This document shows positions 1 to 6,537 of a stretch of 8,849 nt of DNA, in pieces. Source of the stretch: Planctomycetaceae bacterium (lineage in GTDB: Bacteria; Planctomycetota; Planctomycetia; Pirellulales; UBA1268); the NCBI GenBank assembly GCA_009691925.1, contig SIAG01000162.1, positions 1-8,849 on the forward strand, written 5' to 3'. Within the stretch, counting starts at the first letter, position 1. Each line of letters starts with the position of its first letter. The notes under the pieces were generated by a model. The model had not been told where the DNA came from. It made no database searches and worked only from the letters and a program-made list of their open reading frames with translations. Both the position numbers and the translations under genes were made by a program.

Positions 1-2
1 CG

Positions 3-446
3 GGGCTGGTCGATGGCGGCAATCGACAGATCGCCGCGGCCCTCGTCGACCTGGTGCCGGCCGGGGCGGAGGTGGCTCTGTTTGGCTCGGCACAGGGGCG
101 CGCGGGGAGCCGTGACGACGAGGAGACGGCAGCGGCGTGGCGGCTGGTCACCGTGCCGCCGCACCCCTGGATCGCGGCGCACCTTCTCCTCGGCCTCCTC
201 CTCTTTTGCTGGTCGCGGGCGCCGATCTTCGGCCGGGCCCGCGTCCGCCCCGCCGCTGCGGTGCGCGACTTCGGCCATCATGTCGACGCCCTCGGTCGCC
301 TCCTCGCCAAGGGGGGCGACACCGCCACGTCGGCCGCGCTGCTGGCGGAATGGGATCGGATCGGCCGGCCGGGGGCGGGCCACGGTGGCGGGGATCGGCC
401 GGAGAAGGGGAAGCTCGACATCCAACCTGAAGCGAGGACGCAATGA
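3..446 (+). CDS. DUF4350-type membrane protein, C-terminal part (5' end outside window)
   Basis: The reading frame is open from the first bases of the window, so the true start lies upstream; 147 residues are visible. Visible residues 1-50 look like the end of a soluble domain with alternating hydrophobic stretches. One membrane helix follows at about 54-70, then a short tail with a segment at about 86-116 (FGHHVDALGRLLAKGGD) that resembles the conserved tail of DUF4350 proteins, where a helix after the single membrane span carries a xxHVxALxxLLxxxG pattern. DUF4350 proteins commonly sit directly before MoxR and DUF58 genes, exactly as here. The stop codon overlaps the MoxR start (ATGA), so translation is probably coupled. 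The molecular function is unknown; a scaffold or accessory role in the MoxR membrane complex is inferred from context. The last ~30 residues are Gly/Arg/Pro-rich and look disordered. The family call is moderately secure because only the C-terminus is seen. Confidence 0.7.
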   Translation, partial: GLVDGGNRQIAAALVDLVPAGAEVALFGSAQGRAGSRDDEETAAAWRLVTVPPHPWIAAHLLLGLLLFCWSRAPIFGRARVRPAAAVRDFGHHVDALGRLLAKGGDTATSAALLAEWDRIGRPGAGHGGGDRPEKGKLDIQPEARTQ

Positions 447-1465
447 CGGAAGAGCCTGCCGGTGGGGAGAACGGGATGCAGTCGGCGGCGGAGCACGGGG
501 ACGATGCCCGCTTTGCCGAGGTCAGCCGGACGATCGACAGCCTCCTCGCCGAGGCGGCGAAGCTCTATGTCGGGCAAGAGGCGCTCGTCCGCCAGGCGCT
601 GGTGGCCCTCTTCGCCGGCGGGCATGTTCTCATCGAGAGCGTGCCCGGCCTGGGGAAGACACTCCTGGTGCGGATTCTCGGGGAGACGCTCGGCTGCTCA
701 TTCGGCCGGATCCAGTTCACCGCTGACTTGATGCCCTCCGACATCACCGGGCAGCCGGTGTTCGACGCCCGAACGCAGGATTTCCGCTTCCGCCCGGGGC
801 CGGTGTTTACGCACATCCTCCTCGCCGACGAGATCAACCGGGCGCCGGCGAAGACCCACGCGGCGCTCCTCGAGATCATGCAGGAGGGGCGCGTCACCGT
901 CGACGGCACGACCCACCGGATCGAGCCGCCGTTCCTCGTTCTCGCCACGCAAAACCCGATCGAGTCGGAGGGCACCTACCATCTCCCCGAGGCCCAGCTC
1001 GACCGCTTCCTCTTCAAGATCGTCGTCAACTATCCACAGGCCGCTGAGGAGGACGCGATTCTGCGTCTTCACTGCCGCCCCGATCCGCTCGAGACGCTCC
1101 TGGCGACGACGATCCGGCCGCTCCTCGACCCGGCCCGGGTGATCGCGGTCCAAGATCTCTGCCGGCAGGTCCGGGTCGACGACGCCATCATCCGCTACAG
1201 CAGCGCCATCGTGCGGAAGACGCGGCAGTGGCCGGCGTTTTCCCTCGGGGCCAGCCCGCGCGCCGGGATCGCGCTGGTGACGGGGGCCCGCGTTGTGGCG
1301 GCGTTCGCAGGGCGGTCGTATGTTGTCCCCGATGACGTCACCGACCTGGTGCTGGCGGCGCTGCGGCACCGGGTGATCCTCTCCCCGGAGGCCGAAGTTG
1401 CTGGGGACTCCGTCGACGGGGCGCTCGAGGCCCTGATGCGGACGATCGAGGTGCCGCGGCTGTGA
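443..1465 (+). CDS. MoxR family AAA+ ATPase
   Basis: This 340-residue protein has the normal MoxR length and all family motifs. Walker A is at residues 65-73 (ESVPGLGKT; most relatives have Gly where this has Ser66). Walker B is at 125-133 (ILLADEINR). The sensor 1 block starts at about 167 (LATQNPIESEGTYHLPEAQ, then LDRF). The MoxR sensor 2 signature GASPRA is at 269-274. The C-terminal helical lid domain fills the rest. The first ~28 residues are polar and variable. The ATG overlaps the preceding stop by four bases and has GAGGA four bases upstream, which supports this start and coupled translation. MoxR proteins are thought to be ATP-driven chaperones that mature or insert metal or cofactors into von Willebrand A-type partners. 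The partner here should be the DUF58 protein encoded immediately downstream. The client and pathway in this organism cannot be told from sequence. An active ATPase is expected because no catalytic residue is missing. Confidence 0.95.
   Translation: MTEEPAGGENGMQSAAEHGDDARFAEVSRTIDSLLAEAAKLYVGQEALVRQALVALFAGGHVLIESVPGLGKTLLVRILGETLGCSFGRIQFTADLMPSDITGQPVFDARTQDFRFRPGPVFTHILLADEINRAPAKTHAALLEIMQEGRVTVDGTTHRIEPPFLVLATQNPIESEGTYHLPEAQLDRFLFKIVVNYPQAAEEDAILRLHCRPDPLETLLATTIRPLLDPARVIAVQDLCRQVRVDDAIIRYSSAIVRKTRQWPAFSLGASPRAGIALVTGARVVAAFAGRSYVVPDDVTDLVLAALRHRVILSPEAEVAGDSVDGALEALMRTIEVPRL
1448..1453 (+). promoter_or_regulatory. ribosome binding site for the DUF58 gene
   Basis: GAGGTG lies eight bases before the GTG at 1462, inside the end of the MoxR gene. 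It supports a GTG start that overlaps the MoxR stop by four bases, rather than a later ATG. Confidence 0.6.
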
Positions 1466-2805
1466 TCGCCCCCACGACGAAGCTCTGCCAGCTCGCCATC
1501 CTCCCGCTCGCGGCATCGCTGCTGCTGTTTGCGGTGCCGGAGGTTTGGCCCGTCGTGGTCGTCCTCGATCTCCTCCTCGCCGTGATGGCGATCGGCGATG
1601 CGACAACACTCCCGCGCCGATCCGGGTTTGAGGCACGGAGGGAGTTCGGGCCGATCGCTACGCGCGGGGAGCGCCACCGGATCGAGCTCGTGATCGAGAA
1701 CCGTTCGCGTCGCGCCTACGAGATCGACGTGCGGGACGATGTCGGCGGGGTGATCGAGTCGCTCGAGCCGCCGTCACGCCTGCGGATGACGGGGCGCTCC
1801 CGCGGGCGCACCAGTCACGTCGTCCTCCCACACGAGCGGGGGAGCTTTTTGCTCGAGTGGATCGATCTCCGCGGGGGGAGCCGGCTCGGGCTGTGGTCGG
1901 TGACGCACCGCCTGCCGGTCGCCGATCGGATCGAGGTCTACCCGGCGCTCCGGCAGATCAGCCGCTACGCCCTCTACGCCCGCCAAAACAAGATGTCGCT
2001 CCTCGGCGTGCGCCGCACGCGGCGGGTGGGAACGGAGAACGAGTTCGAGCGGCTCCGCGACTACTCCGCCGGCGACTCTTTCAAGGCGATCGACTGGCGG
2101 GCGACCTCCCGGCGGATGAAGCTCACCGTCCGCGACTTCCAGATGAACCAGAGCCAGCGGGTGGTGTTTGCCCTCGATTGTGGGCGAATGATGGTCAATC
2201 AAAACGACGGCCTGACGATGTTCGACGCGGCGCTCGATGCGGCGCTAACACTCGCCTACGTGGCGATTGAGCACCGCGACGAGGTGGGGATCGTCTGTTT
2301 TTCCGATCGGATCCTCCGCTGGATGCCGCCGCGCGGAGGCCAGGGGCAACTGCGGCGGATGATCGCCGCCACGCATGATGTTCAGCCGGAGCTTGTCGAG
2401 AGCCGGTTCGACGAGGCGCTGATCCATCTCGGCCATCATTGCCGGAAGCGGACCCTGCTTGTTCTCCTCACGAACGTCATCGACGATCGCAACACCGAAC
2501 GGATCCGTCGCCATGTCCTGCCGACGGTCGGCCGGCATCTGCCGCTGGTCGTCTGTCTCCGCGACCGGGCGCTGACCGATCGGCTCGCGGCTGGGCAAAA
2601 GGTGCCCACTGGCAAGCTCGGAGGGGAGCGCGGCACGGTCGGCTTCCATGTCGCCGCCGCCGCCGCCGACATCCTCGTCTGGCGGCAGCGCGTCCTCGCC
2701 GACCTCGAGCGCGGCGGCGTGCTGACCCTCGACTGCCTCCCAGAACAGCTGACCGCGTCGCTGGTCAACGAATACCTGGCGATCAAGGCACGCCATCGGT
2801 TGTAA
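1462..2805 (+). CDS. DUF58 domain protein (von Willebrand A-like, membrane anchored)
   Basis: The protein has 447 residues and starts with GTG overlapping the MoxR stop. Two adjacent hydrophobic segments at about 10-27 and 29-45 form a membrane hairpin anchor. A beta-rich domain spans about 55-160. The DUF58 core signature is at about 190-217, with E194-F-E-R-L-R-D-Y-S-A-G-D and A-I-D-W-R-A-T-S-R, closely matching the family pattern EFxxLRDYxxGDxxxxIDWxATAR. After it comes a von Willebrand A-like fold starting at VVFALDCGRMM (234-244). The metal-site motif there is D-C-G-R-M instead of DxSxS, so classical MIDAS metal binding is doubtful. DUF58 proteins are the usual partners of MoxR ATPases, and a membrane-associated MoxR-DUF58 complex is the expected role. 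The substrate is unknown. The gene ends the tightly overlapping block; a 118-base gap follows. Confidence 0.93.
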   Translation: MIAPTTKLCQLAILPLAASLLLFAVPEVWPVVVVLDLLLAVMAIGDATTLPRRSGFEARREFGPIATRGERHRIELVIENRSRRAYEIDVRDDVGGVIESLEPPSRLRMTGRSRGRTSHVVLPHERGSFLLEWIDLRGGSRLGLWSVTHRLPVADRIEVYPALRQISRYALYARQNKMSLLGVRRTRRVGTENEFERLRDYSAGDSFKAIDWRATSRRMKLTVRDFQMNQSQRVVFALDCGRMMVNQNDGLTMFDAALDAALTLAYVAIEHRDEVGIVCFSDRILRWMPPRGGQGQLRRMIAATHDVQPELVESRFDEALIHLGHHCRKRTLLVLLTNVIDDRNTERIRRHVLPTVGRHLPLVVCLRDRALTDRLAAGQKVPTGKLGGERGTVGFHVAAAAADILVWRQRVLADLERGGVLTLDCLPEQLTASLVNEYLAIKARHRL

Positions 2806-2831
2806 TCTTGCCGGGCCCGCGCCGGCGCTCC

Positions 2832-2860
2832 TTGACAGGTGGGGCCGGTGAAGGGATTCT
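2832..2860 (+). promoter_or_regulatory. possible sigma-70-like promoter before the GYF_2-RDD gene
   Basis: The 118-base gap between the DUF58 stop and the next start holds a perfect TTGACA at 2832-2837. Seventeen bases later, at 2855-2860, is GATTCT, which matches only three of six bases of the -10 consensus. A short perfect hairpin (TCCCC / GGGGA, three-base loop) lies at 2863-2875 in what would be the leader. The position suits a separate transcription unit for the RDD and DUF2752 genes. The weak -10 keeps this tentative. Nothing else was recognised in the gap, and no T-rich terminator follows the DUF58 gene. Confidence 0.3.
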
Positions 2861-2923
2861 CCTCCCCCAGGGGGATGGGCGGTCGCGTCTCGAATCCAGG
2901 CAACCGACTCCGGGAGGGAAACA

Positions 2924-3619
2924 ATGGCAGCGCAGTGGCATGTGGGACGCGGCGGGCAGACATCGGGCCCATACTCGAGCGATCAACTCCAGGCGATGGT
3001 CGAGCGCGGCGACCTTTCCGCCGGCGACCTGGTGTGGAAGGAGGGGATGGCCGACTGGGTCGACTGCGCGACGGTCCAGGGGCTGTTGCCGGCAGCGCGG
3101 GCCTCCGTGGCCGATGGCGGGCCGGCAGCGTGGAATCCCTACCAGTCACCGACGGCCGATGGCACGACGGCGGCCGATGGCACGGCCCCAGACCGGCTGG
3201 TGTACGCCGATTATCTCCCCCGTGTCGGAGCTTATATCCTCGACCTGATTTTCATCACGGTCTTTGGCTTGATCCTAGCGGTCCCACTCGGGTTCACCCT
3301 CTTCGCGGCTCTCGGACCGGAGACCGGTGCAGCAGTCGCCCAACCGGTCGGGAATCTGCTCGGGGTTGTGATCGGCGTCTGCTACTACGTCGGCCTGGAA
3401 ACTTCGGAGAAGCAGGGGACCTGGGGGAAGCAGATCGTCGGCATCAAGGTCACCGACCAGTATGGTCGCCGGCTCACCGTCGGCCGGGCTTTAGGCCGGT
3501 ATTTCGCCCGCATCCTTACCTTCTGCACCCTCGGCATCGGCCTCCTGATGCCGCTGTTCACGGAAAAGCGGCAGACCCTCCACGACATGATCGCCGGCTG
3601 CATCGTGGTCGATCGGTGA
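2924..3619 (+). CDS. GYF_2 (DUF4339)-RDD domain membrane protein
   Basis: This 231-residue protein is a two-domain fusion. Residues 4-55 form a GYF_2 domain: WHVGRGGQTSGPYSSDQL, then L36-V-W-K-E-G-M-A-D-W, the usual GPYS..QL...G.L...D.VW..GM..W pattern. GYF domains typically bind proline-rich peptides. A linker follows at 56-92 with repeated ADG motifs. The RDD membrane domain runs from 96 to the end, with the three name-giving residues visible as R100, D107 and D221, and the GTWGKQIVGIKV block at 165-176. Hydrophobic segments are at about 103-128, 143-157 and 196-213. The ATG has a strong GGGAGGG five bases upstream. RDD proteins are polytopic membrane proteins of mostly unknown role; some have been linked to ion or solute transport. 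The stop overlaps the GTG of the DUF2752 gene, so the two are probably coupled. The partner of the GYF_2 domain cannot be identified from sequence. Confidence 0.92.
   Translation: MAAQWHVGRGGQTSGPYSSDQLQAMVERGDLSAGDLVWKEGMADWVDCATVQGLLPAARASVADGGPAAWNPYQSPTADGTTAADGTAPDRLVYADYLPRVGAYILDLIFITVFGLILAVPLGFTLFAALGPETGAAVAQPVGNLLGVVIGVCYYVGLETSEKQGTWGKQIVGIKVTDQYGRRLTVGRALGRYFARILTFCTLGIGLLMPLFTEKRQTLHDMIAGCIVVDR
3153..3184 (+). repeat. 14-base direct repeat in the RDD protein linker
   Basis: The same 14 bases (CGGCCGATGGCACG) occur at 3153-3166 and 3171-3184, a period of 18 bases or six codons. They encode the tandem TADGT / AADGT motifs of the linker between the GYF_2 and RDD domains. A partial copy, GGCCGATGGC, lies just upstream near 3110. 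In-frame spacing means copy-number change would lengthen or shorten the linker without a frameshift. Confidence 0.8.
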
Positions 3620-4104
3620 GACGCGTGCCCGACCTCCCTACGCCACTCCCGCCGCTTCCCTGCCACCGCTCCCCGCGCCGAGCTGCCGCGGTCGTGGCGG
3701 CGCTGGGGCTGGGCGCGTTTGTCGTGGCGGCATGGCTTTCCCCCTACGAAGCCGACGGCCGGCCGCGCGCGTCGGGCACGCACCGGCAACTCGGGCTTCC
3801 CCCCTGCCAACTCCAGACGATGCTCCACCTTCCCTGCCCGGCCTGCGGGATGACGACGAGCCTGGCGCTGGTGATGGATGGCGATCTCCCCGCGGCCTGG
3901 CGGGTGAACTGGGCCGGGGTGATCCTCGCCGCGATGGCGGCGGTGGCCGTCGTCTGGCTGCTGGCGATCGCGCTGGCCGGGATCGATCCGGGGCGCTGGT
4001 CGGTGGAGCGGACGGTCGAATGGCTGGCGATGGGGGGGGTGTCGGTGGCCGTCGTGCGCTACGTCGGCCTCGGCATCGGCTGGTTCGTCAACGGTCCGCC
4101 GTGA
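3616..4104 (+). CDS. DUF2752 membrane protein
   Basis: The start chosen is the GTG at 3616, which overlaps the RDD stop (GTGA) and gives 162 residues; a second in-frame GTG lies three codons later. No good Shine-Dalgarno is visible, so expression may depend on coupling. The family signature is clear: C64, then L72-P-C-P-A-C-G-M-T-T with C74 and C77, followed by a membrane helix containing the conserved A-x-x-x-N (AAWRVNWAG, 93-101). This matches the DUF2752 pattern PCPGCGxTRA...A...NP, with Ala for the first Gly and Asn-Trp for Asn-Pro. Hydrophobic segments are at about 23-41, 99-122 and 139-157. The Cys-rich motif could bind metal or form a disulfide; no biochemical function is established to my knowledge. 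Coupling to a GYF_2-RDD gene suggests that the two products work in the same membrane. Confidence 0.88.
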   Translation: MRRVPDLPTPLPPLPCHRSPRRAAAVVAALGLGAFVVAAWLSPYEADGRPRASGTHRQLGLPPCQLQTMLHLPCPACGMTTSLALVMDGDLPAAWRVNWAGVILAAMAAVAVVWLLAIALAGIDPGRWSVERTVEWLAMGGVSVAVVRYVGLGIGWFVNGPP

Positions 4105-4139
4105 GGGCTCGAGCAGGCAGTTCGATGTTCGATCCCGCC

Positions 4140-4161
4140 TTTCAAGAATCCCGGTTTCAAG
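4140..4161 (+). repeat. short direct repeat upstream of the DUF1559 gene
   Basis: TTTCAAG occurs at 4140-4146 and again at 4155-4161. The two copies are 15 bases apart, in the 85-base gap after the DUF2752 gene. This gap is noticeably richer in A and T than its surroundings. It could be a regulator binding site or chance; no -35/-10 pair was convincing here. Confidence 0.3.
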
Positions 4162-4176
4162 TCAGTTTTCATTCCT

Positions 4177-4181
4177 GGAGG
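4177..4181 (+). promoter_or_regulatory. ribosome binding site for the DUF1559 gene
   Basis: GGAGG lies eight bases before the ATG at 4190. It fixes the start of a protein that has no prepilin leader, showing that the atypical N-terminus is not a start-calling error. Confidence 0.7.
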
Positions 4182-4189
4182 CTCCTACG

Positions 4190-5179
4190 ATGGAATCTGG
4201 ATCCCCCCCACCGCTGCCACCCCGGCCGACGAACGGCCGCATCGTCTCGCTCGATGATGCTCCCTCCGGCGTGGCCGCGGTCACGAAGCAGAGTCGCCTG
4301 GCACTGGCGAGCCTCGTGCTCGGCGTGCTTGCCTGTCCGTTTTTCTGCCTGACAGGGATCCCCGGGCTGATCTGCGGCGTGATGGGGCTGCGCCAGATCG
4401 AGGCGAGCCAAAGCCCCGGTTCGCCGGTTGTCTTCACCGGCCGGTCGCTGGCGCTCATCGGGATCATCCTCAGCGGGATGATGATGTTCGTGTCGCCGGT
4501 GCTCGTCGGCCTCCTCCTGCCGGCGGTGCAGGCGGCGCGGGAGGCCGCCCGCCGAGCCGTCTGCACCAACCATGTCAAGGAGATCGGCCTGGCGTTCCAC
4601 GACGCCGCCAGCGCCAACCAAGACATCATGCCGGTGGCGATCGTCGCTGCCGACGGCCGGCCGCTCCTCAGCTGGCGCGTAGCACTGCTTCCGTACCTCG
4701 GCGAGGAGGCGCTCTACCGGGAGTTCCACTTCGACGAGCCGTGGGACAGCCCGCACAACCTCACCCTCCTGCCGCGGATGCCGAAGGTGTATAGCTGCCC
4801 CAGCGCCCCGACCGCCGTCGGGATGACGCCCTACGTTGCCGCCGCCGGGCCGGGAATGTTTTTCGATGCCCCTGAGCCGATTCCCGGTACGCAGACCATC
4901 GGCGTGTCGATCGGGGCGATCAGCGACGGCATGGCGAACACGATCCTCCTCCTTGATCTCGGCTGGAAGAACAGGGTGGAATGGACGCGGCCGGCGGAGT
5001 TCGATGTCGACGTTGACGAAGTGGTCGATCTCCTCAACGCGACGCAGGCGAGCCATGCCCGCGCCCGGCCGATGCTGTTTGGGGACGGCTCGGCGCGGGC
5101 AATCGCTGAATCGATCGATCCGCGGACGCTCCGGGCCTTGTTCACCCGCGATGCCGGCGACGTTGTGAGGCCGTTTTGA
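4190..5179 (+). CDS. DUF4190-DUF1559 domain protein (planctomycete type)
   Basis: This 329-residue protein begins with a proline-rich cytosolic-looking tail (1-33). A DUF4190-like double-membrane segment follows at about 36-100 (LALASLVLGVLACPFFC, ICGVMGLRQI, LALIGIILSGMMM), and the second hydrophobic stretch continues to about 110. The DUF1559 signature LLPAVQAAREAARR starts at 109, and C125 with the GLAFHD segment follows. Further family blocks are the EPWDSPHN motif at 183-190, Y-S-C-P-S at 201-205, DGMANTILL at 246-254, and GDGSARAIAESID at 298-310. DUF1559 proteins are hugely expanded in planctomycetes and normally begin with a type IV prepilin-like FTLVELLVVIAIIG helix. Here that helix is replaced by DUF4190, so export through a pilin-like pathway is not expected. 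The soluble domain is probably membrane tethered facing outward. Function is unknown. The ATG has GGAGG at good spacing. The family assignment is secure; the role is not. Confidence 0.92.
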   Translation: MESGSPPPLPPRPTNGRIVSLDDAPSGVAAVTKQSRLALASLVLGVLACPFFCLTGIPGLICGVMGLRQIEASQSPGSPVVFTGRSLALIGIILSGMMMFVSPVLVGLLLPAVQAAREAARRAVCTNHVKEIGLAFHDAASANQDIMPVAIVAADGRPLLSWRVALLPYLGEEALYREFHFDEPWDSPHNLTLLPRMPKVYSCPSAPTAVGMTPYVAAAGPGMFFDAPEPIPGTQTIGVSIGAISDGMANTILLLDLGWKNRVEWTRPAEFDVDVDEVVDLLNATQASHARARPMLFGDGSARAIAESIDPRTLRALFTRDAGDVVRPF

Positions 5180-5403
5180 AACGGTGTCGGCCGCATCGGT
5201 CGGCCGCGGCCCGTGATCGTCGGCCGTTGAAACAAGGGCACGAATGCGGGGGCAGGACCGGTCGGAAATGGCAAAAACCCGTCATTCTCGCGCCAGTTTT
5301 CCACTGGCCCGGGAGGCTCGGGGTCGTCACAATCCCGCCCTCCAAACTCCTGCCGCCCCCCCGCCGGCACGTCGCCTGCCCCGCCCCGAAACGCGCACCG
5401 ACC
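5180..5403 (+). other. 224-base leader between the DUF1559 and KAS III genes
   Basis: The plus frame stays open across this stretch, in frame with the downstream enzyme, back to a TTG at 5176. The encoded sequence is Arg/Pro-rich and does not resemble a protein domain, so it is treated as untranslated. Three copies of TCGGCCG (5187-5193, 5200-5206, 5220-5226) are self-complementary and can pair with one another. A second perfect hairpin, GCCAGT / ACTGGC with a five-base loop, lies at 5292-5308. Neither is followed by a T run. No convincing promoter was found. Confidence 0.4.
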
Positions 5404-6519
5404 ATGGCCCCGAGCCCGACTTCCGATCTCGGTATCGCCGCGATTTCGATCGATCAGCCCTCCTGGCACCTGGAGAATGGCTGGTTCGGCGCCACGATCC
5501 CGCGGAAGTTCACGCAGCACACCGGGATCGAGGCCCGTGCGATCTCCCTCGACGACGAACTGACGATGGGGCTGCGGGCCGTCCGCCGGCTCCAGCGGGA
5601 GTCGGGCTGCAACCTCGCCGACTGCCGGGGAATCGTCTTCGTCTCCCCCTCCTTCATCCCCCCGTCGATCGCCAGACGGCACCTCGCCCCCCACGAGGCG
5701 GCGCGGGAGCGGCCGCGGCGCGCCGCCCGGCAGTTGGCCCGTGAGCTCGGGCTGCGACGCTGCCGGACCCTCGGGCTGAATTGGTTCTGCTGCGGCTACA
5801 GCCGGGCGTTCGCGCTGATCACCCAGCGCTGGGCCCCGCGGCTCGTCCTCGAACGCGATGACTTCCTCCTCGTCGTCGTCGCCACCCGCATCAGTCGGAT
5901 CACCGACTACGGTTGCACGACGACCGGCGGCTTGTTTGGCGACATGGCTTCGGCCACGATCCTCGCCCCGATGGCGAGCCGGCGCTATCCGGTCCACTTC
6001 GGGATCGTTCGGGCCGATGCCGGCAAGCAACCGGTCGATCGCCCCGCGTTCGATTTTCACCTTCGTTCGCACGTCGCCGTCCCCGCTGTCGACGGCACCC
6101 GCACGCACGACCAGACGCGGCTGGTCTTCTCGCTCGACGGAATGACGATCGCCGATCTGGCGCCTCGGGCGATGTCGGCGGCCGTCGTCGAGACCCTCGA
6201 CGCGGCCGGCCTCCGTGGCACCGACGTCGATTTCGTGGTGCCCCACCAGGCTGGCGCGGGGATCGTCCGCTTCACTGGCATGAAGCTCGAGGAGGCAGGG
6301 GTCGGGGGAGAGCTGGTCAACGGTCTAACACGCCGAACCGGGAACGTCAGCGCTTGTTCGATCCCCCACGCCCTCCGGGAATCGTGGTCGCGGCTGCGGG
6401 GGCTCGTCGCCTGCCCCACCGCGGCGGTTGGCAGCCCGGGCCGGCCGGAGGTGCTTCACGGCTGCATCCTCCTCCGCGGCACGGCCCTCCACGACGCGCA
6501 GGTAAGGGCCGCCGCCTGA
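5404..6519 (+). CDS. 3-oxoacyl-ACP synthase III-like (KAS III) enzyme
   Basis: From the ATG at 5404 the protein is 371 residues, slightly longer than FabH. It has the thiolase-fold KAS III layout. An N-terminal TGIEAR motif is at 40-45. The nucleophile Cys is in F-C-C-G-Y (C129 aligns with the FabH catalytic Cys, because the next Cys sits where FabH has Ser/Ala before Gly-Phe). The LFGDMASATIL block is at 177-187. The catalytic His is in VVPHQAGAGI (H281) and the catalytic Asn in TGNVSACSIPHAL (N314). With the triad complete, decarboxylating Claisen condensation or a related acyl transfer is plausible. The acyl substrate is unknown, and the surrounding genes are not fatty acid genes, so calling it FabH would be unsafe. 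No Shine-Dalgarno precedes this ATG, and the frame is open back to 5176, so the start is the weakest part; homology begins around residue 9. The gene converges on the channel gene with 18 bases between the stops. Confidence 0.85.
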   Translation: MAPSPTSDLGIAAISIDQPSWHLENGWFGATIPRKFTQHTGIEARAISLDDELTMGLRAVRRLQRESGCNLADCRGIVFVSPSFIPPSIARRHLAPHEAARERPRRAARQLARELGLRRCRTLGLNWFCCGYSRAFALITQRWAPRLVLERDDFLLVVVATRISRITDYGCTTTGGLFGDMASATILAPMASRRYPVHFGIVRADAGKQPVDRPAFDFHLRSHVAVPAVDGTRTHDQTRLVFSLDGMTIADLAPRAMSAAVVETLDAAGLRGTDVDFVVPHQAGAGIVRFTGMKLEEAGVGGELVNGLTRRTGNVSACSIPHALRESWSRLRGLVACPTAAVGSPGRPEVLHGCILLRGTALHDAQVRAAA

Positions 6520-6537
6520 CGGTCCGCAATCCCGGGC

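Noticed and set aside
698..1636. A 312-codon minus-strand frame opposite the MoxR gene.
   Set aside because: It is Arg/Asp/Gly-rich antisense to a gene with every MoxR motif present.
2839..3615. A long upstream extension of the DUF2752 reading frame, which would give a 421-residue protein.
   Set aside because: The extension lies out of frame over the GYF_2-RDD gene and is an Arg/Pro/Gly-rich shadow. The GTG at 3616 overlapping the RDD stop is the sensible start.
5292..5308. The GCCAGT / ACTGGC hairpin as an intrinsic terminator of the DUF1559 gene.
   Set aside because: The stem is only six pairs and is not followed by a T-rich tract, so it is kept only as part of the leader description.
4831..6246. 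A 471-codon minus-strand frame opposite the DUF1559 and KAS III genes.
   Set aside because: It spans two well-supported genes on the other strand, is low in hydrophobic patterning and matches no family; it is an antisense shadow.
6520..6537. A possible bidirectional terminator between the convergent KAS III and channel genes.
   Set aside because: The gap is only 18 bases and shows no stem-loop with a T or A run.
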